Shown piece by piece: positions 1 to 9,370 of a stretch of DNA of 64,000 nucleotides. Position 1 is the first letter of the stretch; each line of letters starts with the position of its first letter. Under the pieces are notes generated by a model, which was not told the origin of the DNA, did not search any database, and worked only from the letters and a program-made list of their open reading frames with translations. The position numbers were made by a program, and so were the translations under genes. Source of the stretch: Hydrogenovibrio kuenenii DSM 12350 (GTDB taxonomy: Bacteria > Pseudomonadota > Gammaproteobacteria > Thiomicrospirales > Thiomicrospiraceae). The DNA lies in NCBI RefSeq assembly GCF_000526715.1, contig NZ_JAGP01000001.1, positions 2,170,001 to 2,234,000 of the forward strand, written 5' to 3'.

Positions 1-2737
1 ACTGAACTTCTTGCTCCACCCCTTCGGCAACAACTTTTTTGCCTAATGCTTTCGCCATGGATATGGTTGCCGCTACAATTGCATAATCATCTTCATTGGT
101 ATGCACATGCTCAACAAACTGCTTATCAATTTTGAGGTGCGTACTTTTAAACTGACGTAAAGATGCTAATGAAGAATAACCTGTTCCAAAGTCATCAACT
201 GCAATAGTGCCTCCACTATCCTTAAACTCTTTCAACAAGACTTTCACCTCATCGGAAAGTTCTGCATAAGCTGTTTCAGTAATCTCAAACTCCAGGTCAT
301 CAAACTCTAGGCTTGAGTCCTGAATGGCTTGCCGTAACTCAATCAAATCCTCTACGTGATTGAGCTGCTTACCCGACAAGTTGATCGAAATACGACTTGT
401 AAAACCAGCCTGGCGCAAAATAGGTAAATCTCGTTCTACTTCGCCTATTTCCCATAAACATAAATCTTGAATCAGGTTTCGGCTTTCCGCCACGGGAATA
501 AAAACAGATGGCACATTATTGGGCCTAACATTTTCAGGTGCATGTGGCCAGCGAACCAGTGCTTCAGCACCAACAGGTTCCAATGTCATTGCATCAAATT
601 GCAATTGATAGTGCAGTTCGAACTCATTATTTTGTATCGCATGGGTTAAGGAATTAAAGAGCACCATATCCTTATGCACTTTATCCAACATGGAAGGCTC
701 ATAGAATACATAAGCATTTCGACCCGAATTTTTCGCTTCATACAAGGCGGTATCAGCTTGAGAAATAATGGTATTACAAGACAATGTAGGATCACAAAAT
801 ACAATACCGATGCTGGTTGATGTTTTTACATGATGCTCACCAATTTCAAAAGCTGAGTGAAAACTTTTAATAATCTTTTCAGCAACATTGGAGGCCTCAA
901 TACCCCCTGTTTCCTGATTCAACAAAATGGCAAACTCATCCCCTCCCATGCGAGCAAACACATCATTATCCCGCAAAATACGACGCACTCGATTCACCAC
1001 TCTTAACAGCAATTGATCCCCTATTGGGTGTCCTAACGAATCATTAATTTCTTTAAAATGATCCAAATCTAAGTACAAAATAACGGCACGGTGAGTGCTA
1101 TCTCGTTCCTTTGTCAGCTCTTCGGTCAGGCTATCCAAAAACATGCGACGATTCGGTAGGCCAGTCAGAGGATCGTGGTAAGACAAACGACTGATTCTTT
1201 CCTTTTGCTCGACAACTTGCGAAATATCACGAAAGGTAATGACCGAACCAATAATTTCACAATCCTTTTGAATTGGGGTGCTCCAGTATTCGACTGGAAA
1301 TGATGAGCCATCTTTACGCCAGAGTACTTCATCCGTTACATGATAATCTGCACCGGTACGAATCGGCATCATCATTTTACATTCACTGACGGGAATCTCT
1401 CGTCCAGATGGGTAGGTATGATGTATGAGCTCTTGATTAACCTTGCCCACCAACTCTTCTTCTTGATATCCCAGCATTTTTAAAGCCGCAGGATTAACAA
1501 ACGTCGTCACCCCTTTAAGATCGATGCCAAAAATCCCTTCATTAGCACTGTTTAACAGCAGGTTAGAAAACTCTTGTGCCTTGAAGTAATCGGTCATGTC
1601 CACAAAATAACCGTAAAGGGATTTTACCTCTCCATTTTTGTGATATTCAACCTGACTGTAATCATAAAAATCTCGGTAATGACCAGACTTGGTCTTGAGA
1701 CGATAAGACTGTTCAAAACTATGATATTGGTCAAAAATACTTTCTTCCACTTCCGTTTTAACCCGATCATAGTCTTGAGGGTGGATTAATTTCTCGAAAG
1801 AGAAATCCGGGGATAAAACCTCTTCCTGTGTATAACCTAATACGTTTTCAACATTTTTCGATGCATAAACAATCGGCCAACCATCCACCGGCTTCCACTG
1901 CAAAATAACGGTTGGCCCGCCAGCAAAAAGGTTACGCTCTGCACGCAACGCCTGTTCAACCGCTTTCGAGTCTGAAATATCATCAATAACCCAAATCACG
2001 CCTTTTGATAGGTCAGCGGGCACATTATTATCGATGGCTTTTCCACTAAGACGCGCCCAGAAAAGTTCACCCGTGAATCTTCTAAACTGGTATTCAACAT
2101 GTATTGATTTTTGTTGTGTTAGCGAATAAAAATAATGTTCACCAAACTCTTTATAGCTTTCTTCCGAAACATGGAAAGATTTAACCGACAAGCCAATAAC
2201 GTCTTCTAAAGAAGATGCGCCCAGCATTGCCACCATTGTTTGATTACAACGTTCGATAATCCGATTTTCATCGACTTGGAAAATGCCTACTTGAGAGTTC
2301 TCAAAAATCGCTGTCACTTCCTGGCGCTGCCGCTCAAGTTGTTCTAAAGCAGCCATCCGCTTTTCAATAGAATGGAAGAAACCAATCACACAAGTCTTAT
2401 TCTGCCAATTAACCATATTGGCAGTAATTTGCACGGGAATAATCTTGCCATCGCCGCGGACAATATGATTGTCTAACGTAATGACTTCTTTGTTTTCTAA
2501 AGCATTTAAATGCTGTTTGAAAGTATTTACATCGTCGGTATTCTTAGGGTGAAGAACCCCTTGGTGTTGCCCAATTAATTCACGACCTTTATAGCCAAAA
2601 AGCTTCAGCGCTTGCTGATTAACATAACAAATATGCCCTGTTTCAGGTTCAGCCGCAGCAATAGCAATCGGCATCTCGTCTAACACATCAAATCCGAGTT
2701 CCAAACCTTGTTTTAAAATCTTATTTAAAATATTCAA
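1..2737 (-). CDS. Multi-PAS GGDEF-EAL cyclic-di-GMP enzyme, C-terminus cut by window edge
   Basis: Reading the minus strand gives one open frame from about 2737 through position 1. At least four PAS-like domains (first segment ELGFDVLDEMPIAIAAAEP; later GIFGIDLKGVTTFVNPAALK) precede a GGDEF domain with an intact RMGGDEF active site near 930-960 and an EAL domain with GAEALVRW near 550 and DDFGTGYSSL near 195. Both catalytic motifs are kept, so it could make and break cyclic-di-GMP under PAS control. No membrane segment is obvious in the part seen, suggesting a cytoplasmic sensor. The start is uncertain: no ATG lies near the front of the frame, and I chose a TTG at 2737, preceded by GTAGAG and 28 bases after the upstream peroxidase stop. 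The end of the EAL domain lies outside the window. Confidence 0.9.
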   Translation of the reverse strand, partial: MNILNKILKQGLELGFDVLDEMPIAIAAAEPETGHICYVNQQALKLFGYKGRELIGQHQGVLHPKNTDDVNTFKQHLNALENKEVITLDNHIVRGDGKIIPVQITANMVNWQNKTCVIGFFHSIEKRMAALEQLERQRQEVTAIFENSQVGIFQVDENRIIERCNQTMVAMLGASSLEDVIGLSVKSFHVSEESYKEFGEHYFYSLTQQKSIHVEYQFRRFTGELFWARLSGKAIDNNVPADLSKGVIWVIDDISDSKAVEQALRAERNLFAGGPTVILQWKPVDGWPIVYASKNVENVLGYTQEEVLSPDFSFEKLIHPQDYDRVKTEVEESIFDQYHSFEQSYRLKTKSGHYRDFYDYSQVEYHKNGEVKSLYGYFVDMTDYFKAQEFSNLLLNSANEGIFGIDLKGVTTFVNPAALKMLGYQEEELVGKVNQELIHHTYPSGREIPVSECKMMMPIRTGADYHVTDEVLWRKDGSSFPVEYWSTPIQKDCEIIGSVITFRDISQVVEQKERISRLSYHDPLTGLPNRRMFLDSLTEELTKERDSTHRAVILYLDLDHFKEINDSLGHPIGDQLLLRVVNRVRRILRDNDVFARMGGDEFAILLNQETGGIEASNVAEKIIKSFHSAFEIGEHHVKTSTSIGIVFCDPTLSCNTIISQADTALYEAKNSGRNAYVFYEPSMLDKVHKDMVLFNSLTHAIQNNEFELHYQLQFDAMTLEPVGAEALVRWPHAPENVRPNNVPSVFIPVAESRNLIQDLCLWEIGEVERDLPILRQAGFTSRISINLSGKQLNHVEDLIELRQAIQDSSLEFDDLEFEITETAYAELSDEVKVLLKEFKDSGGTIAVDDFGTGYSSLASLRQFKSTHLKIDKQFVEHVHTNEDDYAIVAATISMAKALGKKVVAEGVEQEVQ

Positions 2738-2765
2738 AGGGCGCTCTACTTTTGAATTAATACGA

Positions 2766-3722
2766 TCAATAATCTAACACTTGAGCCAAATCTATTTTAG
2801 AAGGTGCAAACCAATAACTTCCTGTCACTGCTTTTGAATACTCAATTAATTGGTCTATTTTTTTATCTTCCGTCAGTCCATACATGCTATCCAATTGGGT
2901 AGAGAATCGTCGTAACTCACAACCAAATGCGAGAAACATCAAACCATTCTCCGTTAAATTCCCAAATGCAGTGGAACGACGATAAATTTTCATTGCCACA
3001 CCGTCAATTTTTAAATCCGTTCGACTGATATGAGAATCGTCTGGCATAGCATCACCTTCCAATTCTTCATTTTCGATTTTGGTTCGACCAACAATGGCTT
3101 CTTGGCAATGCAAAGGTACTTGCTGCCATTTAGTCATATCATGCACCCACTTTTGACTTAGTACGAGACTACCACCCGCACCAGGACTCCCTTCTGGAAT
3201 AACCGCAGCAGCAACTTTTAATTCATCGGTTTTCGGATTAGCAGTTCCATCTTCAAATCCGATCATATCCAAGCTGTGATAATAATTGAAAGCAACCTGC
3301 TCAAAAGCCAACTCAGCAACATGTTTCATTTGATGTTGAATCCAAACGGCTTGGTCATAAAGTGCGGAAAAATCATCCGCCTGCAACCAGAAAAACACAT
3401 CCCTTTGCGTGGAGGGCGCTACATGCCCATGCTGTCCATTTAAGGAATGAAAGTCTTCCAAATCATCGGGCATCATTGTTTTTGGTGCAAGCATTCTCCA
3501 AGCGCGTTTACCAAAACTGACTACAGTGTGTACTTTCAGAGCATCTTTAGGGTAACGATTCAAGATCACTTCATCTATCGGGCGTGGTTCCAGGCTTATT
3601 GCTAATGCTTTGCGAAGTTGATCAATTTGAGAGTGGGTGAGTTGATATTCAAGAAAATAGGTATGACGGGCGCCTTCGTGAAAAATTCCATTTTGAGACA
3701 ATGGAAAAGCATCTGTTACCAT
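2766..3722 (-). CDS. Dyp-type haem peroxidase (YfeX-like)
   Basis: A 318-residue protein with the Dyp-peroxidase signature GFEDGTANP around residue 155 (catalytic Asp in the GXXDG motif) and the conserved proximal-haem His in DDSHISR around residue 230. Length and motif spacing fit the YfeX/TyrA branch of cytoplasmic Dyp peroxidases, which use peroxide to oxidise dyes and porphyrin-like substrates. There is no signal peptide. An AAGGAAG ribosome site sits just upstream of the ATG. It is followed after 28 bases by the GGDEF-EAL gene on the same strand, so the two may be co-transcribed. The physiological substrate cannot be read from the sequence. Confidence 0.93.
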   Translation of the reverse strand: MVTDAFPLSQNGIFHEGARHTYFLEYQLTHSQIDQLRKALAISLEPRPIDEVILNRYPKDALKVHTVVSFGKRAWRMLAPKTMMPDDLEDFHSLNGQHGHVAPSTQRDVFFWLQADDFSALYDQAVWIQHQMKHVAELAFEQVAFNYYHSLDMIGFEDGTANPKTDELKVAAAVIPEGSPGAGGSLVLSQKWVHDMTKWQQVPLHCQEAIVGRTKIENEELEGDAMPDDSHISRTDLKIDGVAMKIYRRSTAFGNLTENGLMFLAFGCELRRFSTQLDSMYGLTEDKKIDQLIEYSKAVTGSYWFAPSKIDLAQVLDY

Positions 3723-3898
3723 ACTACTTCCTTATAGAGAAAATTAAGTAAACATCTTTAACACAGAATACCAACAAAACACGGATGCTAACTGATTTTG
3801 TGTTTTCTATCCGCGACTGCGCAGATTAGATTACCACAGTTTTATTAAGGACGTTGAAAGGGATTATACTCAAACAACCCCAAATAAAAGAATTGAAT

Positions 3899-3920
3899 TT
3901 TCCCGGAAGACCCCGGGAAA
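3899..3920 (-). terminator. GC-rich hairpin after the chemotaxis receptor gene
   Basis: Stem TTTCCCGG / CCGGGAAA (8 bp) around a 6-base loop, 8 bases beyond the stop of the receptor gene read on the minus strand. The downstream side (ATTCAATTCTTTT) is only weakly T-rich, so termination efficiency is uncertain. Confidence 0.6.
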
Positions 3921-3927
3921 CTATAAA

Positions 3928-5130
3928 TTAATTGTCAGTTTTAAATTGACCAATCAAACTGCTAAGCTGAGTTGCATAGCTGCCAACTAAAGCACTGGAT
4001 TCATAGGTTTTAGCCGCTCCATCAGATACCGTGTTAGCAATCTCATTAATTTCATGAACATTTCCACCAACCACTTCGGATTGTGTGCGCTGATTTGCAG
4101 CAAAGGTCGCAATTTGACTGTTCATTTGGTTAATGGTCTTCACGGCTTCGGCAATAGACTTCAAAGCTTCACCAGCTTCATTCGCTTGGTTTACACTGGT
4201 GTGCGCCTGTTCACGTCCTTGATTCATTACACCCACAGCCTCCAAAGCAACATCTTGAAGTTTCTCAATCATGCCTTCGATTTGCTTAGTAGATTCTTGC
4301 GTTTTGCTTGCCAAAACTCGTACTTCGTCAGCAACGACAGCAAAACCACGACCATGCTCACCGGCTCTTGCCGCTTCAATTGCCGCATTCAATGCCAATA
4401 AGTTGGTTTGCTCGGCGATATCTTTAATAACATCCAATACCGAACCGATATTTTCGCTATCTTCCTTCAAGCGCTGAATAACAACTGCGGTTTGTTCAAC
4501 CTCATCTGCCAATTTTTTGATGGATAACACTGTGCTGTTTACTACTGTTGACCCTTTTTCGGTGGCAATATTCGCCTCATTTGCCGCCTCAGATGCCGCT
4601 TGAGTATTGTTCGACATTTCAACCATGGTGTTCGACATCTCTTCAATAGCACGCGATGCATGCTGTGTGCTGTCTTGCTGACGAACGACACCCGCTTGTG
4701 TTTCTTGAGTAACAGACGTCATTTCATCGGATGCACGATTTAACTCACCAGACACCTGCGCTATACGCATGACCATATCTCTCAGGTTGCCTGCCATACT
4801 GTTGAAGCTAAGCGCCATATCACCAATAAAGTCTTTACTGACTAGACTACATTTCTGCGAAATGTCATTATTACTAATTGCATTAGCCACTTCACCAATA
4901 CGCTTCAGTCTGTTTAGAAGCATGACATTAAGTAGCCAGTAATTGAACACACCAATACTGACGCCAGCCGCGATACAGGCCAATACAAACCATAGCAACA
5001 TACCAGGTTTCCAGTTTACAAACAGGTTGGCGAACACGGGAAAGATCAACCCCATCCCGAGACCAAAGGCGAGGAATGCCAAGAACATTCTGCGCAAAAT
5101 ACTTGGTTGTCTAAAATCGAACGATACCAT
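3928..5130 (-). CDS. Methyl-accepting chemotaxis protein without a periplasmic sensor domain
   Basis: 400 residues. Two hydrophobic segments (about 13-35 and 42-66) are separated by under 10 residues, so there is almost no periplasmic loop. A HAMP linker follows (about 70-125), then a full cytoplasmic signalling domain with the hairpin tip [20 protein letters not shown] and [13 protein letters not shown]. Such receptors relay signals to CheA/CheW; without a ligand domain this one may sense membrane state or an internal cue, or work in mixed arrays. AAGGAAG precedes the ATG at 5130. It is monocistronic or the last gene of its unit, with a hairpin after the stop. Confidence 0.93.
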   Translation of the reverse strand: MVSFDFRQPSILRRMFLAFLAFGLGMGLIFPVFANLFVNWKPGMLLWFVLACIAAGVSIGVFNYWLLNVMLLNRLKRIGEVANAISNNDISQKCSLVSKDFIGDMALSFNSMAGNLRDMVMRIAQVSGELNRASDEMTSVTQETQAGVVRQQDSTQHASRAIEEMSNTMVEMSNNTQAASEAANEANIATEKGSTVVNSTVLSIKKLADEVEQTAVVIQRLKEDSENIGSVLDVIKDIAEQTNLLALNAAIEAARAGEHGRGFAVVADEVRVLASKTQESTKQIEGMIEKLQDVALEAVGVMNQGREQAHTSVNQANEAGEALKSIAEAVKTINQMNSQIATFAANQRTQSEVVGGNVHEINEIANTVSDGAAKTYESSALVGSYATQLSSLIGQFKTDN

Positions 5131-5220
5131 CTATTTCTTCCTTATAGATTTTTTGCTTTGCTAGCATACAGCAAATTGCTTGCCAACTTAAAAACATCAA
5201 TTCCCAGTATTTTCCTAAGG

Positions 5221-6126
5221 TTATCGCTCGTCCCAATAGGCTTTTTGCTGAAAAAATTCGAGTAGAAAATCGATCATCACGCGCGTCTTTTTCGATACAA
5301 AACGGTTGCGTGGATAAACGGCATAAACATAAATCTCAGGGCGATGATAATTCGTCAAAACCGGTACTAGCGTGCCTTCTTTTAAATCTTGCCAGATAAT
5401 AAAGGTCGGTTCCATCACAATGCCATGACCTGACTTGGCCATTTCCTTTAAGAATTCGCCATTATTGGCTTGTAAGCGTGTTGAAAAGCTGATGTCATGT
5501 GTCTCGCCATGCTCATCTGTCAATCGCCAGGAGTTCATACCTTCATTGCCATACTTGAGCAATTGATGATTTTTTAAATCTTGCAGAGTGGCCGGTGTTC
5601 CATTCTTTTTCAAATACTCAGGACTGGCGACCAGTTCAAAACGAATCGGAGCAATTTTTCTCGCTTGCATACTAGAGTCTTTCAAATCCGATATGCGTAT
5701 CGCCATATCAAACCCAGAACTCACCAAATCGACCTCTGCATCTGAAAAATCAATATTCAAGCGAATACCTGGGTAGGTCTTCATAAACGCATCGAATACT
5801 TTGGGCAAATGGTTTAATCCAAACGTCAACGGCACCGCGATTCTTAAAACACCAGACAAAGACTGCTCGCCTTCATTTACACTTTGCGTCAACTCTGAAA
5901 ACGCTGCAACCACCCCCAATGACTTTTCATAAAACTGCTGACCAGCTTCCGTTAAGTTAGAGGTGCGCGTGGTTCGATGAATCAACTTTGCCCCAAGTTT
6001 ATCTTCCAGCTCGCTTAGACGACGACTCACTGCCGACTTTGCCAGATTCATTTGCTCTGCAGCCTTACCGATGCCCCCTGCTTCCACAACACGGATGAAT
6101 ATTTGAATTTTTTCTAGCTCGCCCAT
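5221..6126 (-). CDS. LysR-family regulator, YhaJ-like
   Basis: 301 residues: an N-terminal winged helix-turn-helix (about 4-62, with GGIGKAAEQMNLAKSAVSRR as the recognition region) followed by a periplasmic-binding-like effector domain. It is divergently transcribed from the DoxX-pirin-GSTXi genes. In E. coli the LysR gene yhaJ also lies near yqjF (DoxX), yqjG (glutathionyl-hydroquinone reductase) and yhaK (pirin), so by context this is probably the local regulator of a quinone-stress set. A 7-bp inverted repeat lies in the shared promoter region. The inducer is unknown; a quinone or aromatic is an inference from the target genes. Confidence 0.9.
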   Translation of the reverse strand: MGELEKIQIFIRVVEAGGIGKAAEQMNLAKSAVSRRLSELEDKLGAKLIHRTTRTSNLTEAGQQFYEKSLGVVAAFSELTQSVNEGEQSLSGVLRIAVPLTFGLNHLPKVFDAFMKTYPGIRLNIDFSDAEVDLVSSGFDMAIRISDLKDSSMQARKIAPIRFELVASPEYLKKNGTPATLQDLKNHQLLKYGNEGMNSWRLTDEHGETHDISFSTRLQANNGEFLKEMAKSGHGIVMEPTFIIWQDLKEGTLVPVLTNYHRPEIYVYAVYPRNRFVSKKTRVMIDFLLEFFQQKAYWDER

Positions 6127-6189
6127 CGTCCTAATCGCCTCTTATTGTTCTTGAAATAGCAACAGTCATTTTTTATTTTGCTTATTTTT

Positions 6190-6216
6190 CTTATAGATAA
6201 CAAGTTTTACTATAAG
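6190..6216. promoter_or_regulatory. Inverted-repeat operator candidate between the LysR gene and doxX
   Basis: Perfect arms CTTATAG (6190-6196) and CTATAAG (6210-6216) flank a 13-base spacer, in the 131-base divergent region 64 bases upstream of the LysR start and 41 bases upstream of the DoxX start. Size and symmetry fit a LysR-type binding site (T-N11-A core). The right arm could overlap the -10 element of the rightward promoter. Confidence 0.6.
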
Positions 6217-6257
6217 CATGAAAGTTAACAATTGTTCATCAGCTAGGAGAAATTAAC

Positions 6258-6686
6258 ATGAACTCACTTATTAAATTATCTGCTCCGCTTGGTCGCGTCA
6301 TGCTCGCAGCCATTTTTATCATTGCCGGTTTAGGCAAAATCGGTAACTATACTGGTACACAAGGTTATATGGAATCCATGGGCGTTCCTGGCGGACTGCT
6401 ACCTTTGGTTATCATTACCGAAATCTTTGGCGGTTTAGCCATTGCATTAGGTTGGCATACACGTATTGCTGCTTTCCTACTAGCAGGCTTTACATTATTG
6501 GCGGCATTGATTTTCCACACTCATTTTGCCGATCAAATGCAGCAAATCATGTTTTTGAAAAACATGGCGATTATTGGTGGTTTCTTGACATTAATTCACC
6601 ACGGTGCAGGCGTTTGTTCGCTTGATTATCGTAGAGAAAATGCACAAAAAGCCAATGATACCAATGCGACCGCGGAATCCGCCTAG
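6258..6686 (+). CDS. DoxX-family membrane protein (YqjF-like)
   Basis: 142 residues with four hydrophobic segments (about 10-30, 47-65, 70-90 and 100-118) and the DoxX-type GLGKIGNYTGTQGYMESMGVP region near residues 24-45. DoxX/YqjF proteins are small inner-membrane proteins tied to redox or quinone stress. AGGAGA lies 8 bases before the ATG. It is the first gene of a rightward unit with the pirin and the glutathionyl-hydroquinone reductase, opposite the LysR gene. The hydrophilic C-terminus (after about 120) is variable. Confidence 0.9.
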   Translation: MNSLIKLSAPLGRVMLAAIFIIAGLGKIGNYTGTQGYMESMGVPGGLLPLVIITEIFGGLAIALGWHTRIAAFLLAGFTLLAALIFHTHFADQMQQIMFLKNMAIIGGFLTLIHHGAGVCSLDYRRENAQKANDTNATAESA

Positions 6687-6719
6687 CAAATGACAGAGGT
6701 TCTACCTCAAGGATAGACT

Positions 6720-7559
6720 ATGGCAACAAAAGAAATCAGAATGCTGACGCTTGGCATGCCGACCTCGGATGGCGCAGGCGTAAAGTTGACGCGCATTATC
6801 GGTAGCCCAGAGCTGAATTTTCTAGATCCGTTTTTGATGCTCGACCGGTTTGAAACGGAAAACCCGGAAGATTATATCGCAGGGTTTCCACCACATCCGC
6901 ATCGAGGGTTTGAAACGGTCACCTACATGCTTGAAGGCACCATGCGCCATGAAGACAACTTGGGTAATAACGGCTTACTAAAACCCGGCGGCATCCAATG
7001 GATGACGGCTGGGCGTGGTATCATCCACTCCGAAATGCCGGAACAGATTGATGGCGCCATGCGTGGTTTCCAGCTTTGGATCAACTTGCCAAGCCATGCC
7101 AAAATGCAAGACCCGCACTATCAGGATTATGATCCTGAGCAGTTACCAGTAGAAATACGTGACAACGGAACAGAGGTTCGTGTCATCAGCGGCAAAACGG
7201 ATATGGGCACGCAAGGTCCCATCGTCAATGATTGGGTAAAACCCACTTATTTCGATGTCTCTTTGCCTGCTGAAGAAATGTTCGAACAAACCTTGTCTGC
7301 CGATGACAATAGTTTTCTATTTGTCATTTCCGGCAAAGTGGCCGTTGGCGAACAAGGGCGTATTGCCAAACCCAGCAGTCTGGCGGTGTTAACCGCGGGC
7401 GATAAACTGGTCGTCAAATCAGTTGATGACGTTGCGCGCTTCTTACTGATTTCAGGACAACCCTTGAACGAACCTATCGCGCGTGGTGGACCGTTTGTAA
7501 TGAACACTCAAGAAGAAATCCGCCAAGCATTTAGCGATTTTAGACAAGGGAATTTTTAA
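6720..7559 (+). CDS. Pirin-family cupin (YhaK/YhhW type)
   Basis: 279 residues, two cupin domains. The N-terminal domain carries the pirin metal site: PPHPHRGFETVTYMLEG near residues 58-75, and the later His and Glu in GIIHSEMPE near 100-108. The length fits the larger bacterial pirins. Some pirins are quercetinases or act on quinone-like compounds; the actual substrate here is unknown. It lies 33 bases after doxX and 46 bases before the hydroquinone reductase gene, consistent with one operon. A copy of the dispersed 20-bp motif begins 3 bases after its stop. Confidence 0.92.
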   Translation: MATKEIRMLTLGMPTSDGAGVKLTRIIGSPELNFLDPFLMLDRFETENPEDYIAGFPPHPHRGFETVTYMLEGTMRHEDNLGNNGLLKPGGIQWMTAGRGIIHSEMPEQIDGAMRGFQLWINLPSHAKMQDPHYQDYDPEQLPVEIRDNGTEVRVISGKTDMGTQGPIVNDWVKPTYFDVSLPAEEMFEQTLSADDNSFLFVISGKVAVGEQGRIAKPSSLAVLTAGDKLVVKSVDDVARFLLISGQPLNEPIARGGPFVMNTQEEIRQAFSDFRQGNF

Positions 7560-7561
7560 TT

Positions 7562-7581
7562 AAAATCTGCCAGGCTGGGGT
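7562..7581 (+). repeat. Dispersed 20-bp motif, copy 1 (exact)
   Basis: Exact match to AAAATCTGCCAGGCTGGGGT, 3 bases after the pirin stop. With the following bases it can form a small hairpin, TGCCAG / CTGGCA, 8-base loop. Confidence 0.85.
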
Positions 7582-7605
7582 CTGGCATTTCAACTGGAGA
7601 ACTCA

Positions 7606-8589
7606 ATGGGGTTTTTAATCAACGGAAAATGGTCAACCACTTGGTACGACACCGATGCATCCAAGGGCGAATTCAAACGCTTGGAATCGGTTTTCCGTCA
7701 TTGGATAACGCCTGATGGATCACCAGGCATTTCAGGTGAAGGAGGTTTTGAGGCGGAAGCTGGGCGCTACCACCTTTATGTCTCCCTAGCCTGCCCTTGG
7801 GCGCATCGCGCACTGATTATGCGTAAGCTAAAGGGATTAGAAGAGATGATTTCCGTATCCGTCGTCAATTCTTTTATGAACGATGAAGATGGCTGGACGT
7901 TTGACGAAGGCCCTGGCGTCGTACCCGACACGGTTAACCATAAACGACTGTTGCACGAACTTTACACCCTGGCAAAACCGGATTTTACCGGAGTGGCAAG
8001 CGTGCCTTTGCTGTGGGATAAAAAACGCAATACTGCGGTCAATAATGAATCTTCCGAAATCATCCGTATGTTCAATTCGGCATTTGATGACGTTGGCGCA
8101 CGTGAAGGCGATTATTATCCAGCATTGCTTCGCGAGGAAATCGATGCCGTGAATCAACGCGTTTACGACACCTTGAATAATGGTGTTTATCGTGCAGGCT
8201 TCGCCACCAAACAAAAGGCTTATGACCGCGCCGTGACAGAAGTGTTCAACACACTGGACTGGCTAGAGGAGAAACTATCGGTTCAGCGCTACCTAGTCGG
8301 CGAACAATTGACCGAAGCTGATATCCGTTTGTTCACCACTTTGATTCGCTTTGATGCGGTTTATTTCGGTCATTTCAAATGCAACCTCAAACGCATTGCA
8401 GACTACCCGAATCTGTTTGCCTATATGCTAGATATCTATCAGCATAACAATATCTCGGAAACCGTAGACCTAGAGCATACCAAGGCGCATTACTATGGCA
8501 GCCATGACAAACTTAACCCAACACTCATCATTCCTAAAGGGCCAATCCAAAACCTAAATCAACCGCACAACCGAGCTAACTTGATTTAA
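7606..8589 (+). CDS. yqjG: Glutathionyl-hydroquinone reductase (Xi-class glutathione transferase)
   Basis: 327 residues, the typical length of this class. The thioredoxin-fold N-terminal half holds the catalytic motif SLACPWAHRA near residues 64-73, where the Cys attacks the glutathionyl-hydroquinone. The helical C-terminal half contains the GST-type segment YLVGEQLTEADIRLF near 230-245. It reduces glutathionyl-hydroquinones to hydroquinone with release of oxidised glutathione, in the cytoplasm. Its neighbours (LysR, DoxX, pirin) match the E. coli yqjF-yqjG/yhaJ-yhaK set, supporting a shared quinone-detoxification role. The start ATG follows GGAGAACTCA. Confidence 0.95.
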   Translation: MGFLINGKWSTTWYDTDASKGEFKRLESVFRHWITPDGSPGISGEGGFEAEAGRYHLYVSLACPWAHRALIMRKLKGLEEMISVSVVNSFMNDEDGWTFDEGPGVVPDTVNHKRLLHELYTLAKPDFTGVASVPLLWDKKRNTAVNNESSEIIRMFNSAFDDVGAREGDYYPALLREEIDAVNQRVYDTLNNGVYRAGFATKQKAYDRAVTEVFNTLDWLEEKLSVQRYLVGEQLTEADIRLFTTLIRFDAVYFGHFKCNLKRIADYPNLFAYMLDIYQHNNISETVDLEHTKAHYYGSHDKLNPTLIIPKGPIQNLNQPHNRANLI

Positions 8590-8715
8590 AAACCCGACAA
8601 AATAGAGGGAAGTCGCGAACTTGCTTTTTCATTGGAAGTGGCATTCAATAACGGAGAAATAAATAAAACATATACATATCGCAAACAGACAACTCACTAC
8701 CATCCAGGAGGGCTT

Positions 8716-9234
8716 ATGAGAGTTCTACGCGCATCTGACTTAATTCTATCGATCCGACTTCCCATTTTCACAGCACTATTCGCCATGCTGACGCTTGGCA
8801 TTTCGCCCTTAGCGCAAGCGGCCGATGACGGTGCAAAAGTGGTTTACCATGTGGATTTCAAAAACCCGACCCGCTATTCCGCAACCCTAACCTCCATCAA
8901 CAACATCTTGAACTACTACGACAGCCAATTGATGGATGCTGATGTACAACTGGTATTTGTAGGTTACGGACTACGCTTTGCCACTGATGACGATTTAAAA
9001 GGCACCCCGTATGTTGCAGACAAGGCTTTGAATGCCCGACGAGCAGAATTAAAAGGACGCTTATTGTCTTTAATCAAAGTGCGTGGCGTAAAAGTTTGGT
9101 TATGTGATAAAACTCGTAGCGATGTGAATTTACCAAAAAGTAAGGTTTACCCAGGCATAAAAATGACGCCATCCGGTGTCGCCAAAATCGCTATTTTGGA
9201 ATCAGAAGGTTACTCTTACCTTAAAATCCAATAA
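8716..9234 (+). CDS. Secreted DsrE/DsrF-like protein
   Basis: 172 residues from the ATG at 8716, chosen over an in-frame start at 8632 because AGGAGGG lies 6-12 bases before it and because a signal peptide then begins at once (hydrophobic core about 15-32, cleavage after PLAQA). The mature part resembles COG1416 DsrE-like proteins (VVYHVDFKNPTRYSATLTSI; VFVGYGLRFATDD; GVKVWLCDKT). DsrE relatives carry or transfer sulfur, but the single Cys (in LCDKT) and the periplasmic location leave the function open. A hairpin built partly from the dispersed motif follows the stop. Confidence 0.85.
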   Translation: MRVLRASDLILSIRLPIFTALFAMLTLGISPLAQAADDGAKVVYHVDFKNPTRYSATLTSINNILNYYDSQLMDADVQLVFVGYGLRFATDDDLKGTPYVADKALNARRAELKGRLLSLIKVRGVKVWLCDKTRSDVNLPKSKVYPGIKMTPSGVAKIAILESEGYSYLKIQ

Positions 9235-9253
9235 ATACCGTTCACACCTTGTT

Positions 9254-9281
9254 CTGCCGGGTACCCAGCCTGGCAGATTTT
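9254..9281 (+). terminator. Terminator-like hairpin formed with motif copy 2
   Basis: CTGCCGGGT (9254-9262) pairs, with two G-T wobbles, to GCCTGGCAG (9268-9276) around a 5-base loop and is followed by ATTTT. The 3' arm and T-run are the dispersed motif itself (9262-9281, minus orientation, two mismatches at the outer end). It lies 20 bases after the DsrE-like stop. Confidence 0.65.
9262..9281 (-). repeat. Dispersed 20-bp motif, copy 2
   Basis: The core CCCAGCCTGGCAGATTTT matches over 18 bases; two mismatches at the G-rich end. It is incorporated in the hairpin after the DsrE-like gene. Confidence 0.8.
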
Positions 9282-9370
9282 GCAACATTTCCTGAAACTC
9301 ATTTTTCTCATACATTTTTATGAAAAATGTCTAATGCAAAGATCAGCGCAACCAAGTAAAATACCGCGCA

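Noticed and set aside
4054..4401. Plus-strand frames of 115 and 68 residues over the chemotaxis receptor gene
   Set aside because: They are shadows of the minus-strand receptor, whose protein has full domain structure and a good ribosome site.
8632..8715. Extra 28 residues at the N-terminus of the DsrE-like protein
   Set aside because: The ATG at 8716 has a strong AGGAGGG site and leads straight into a signal peptide; the upstream part is not signal-like.
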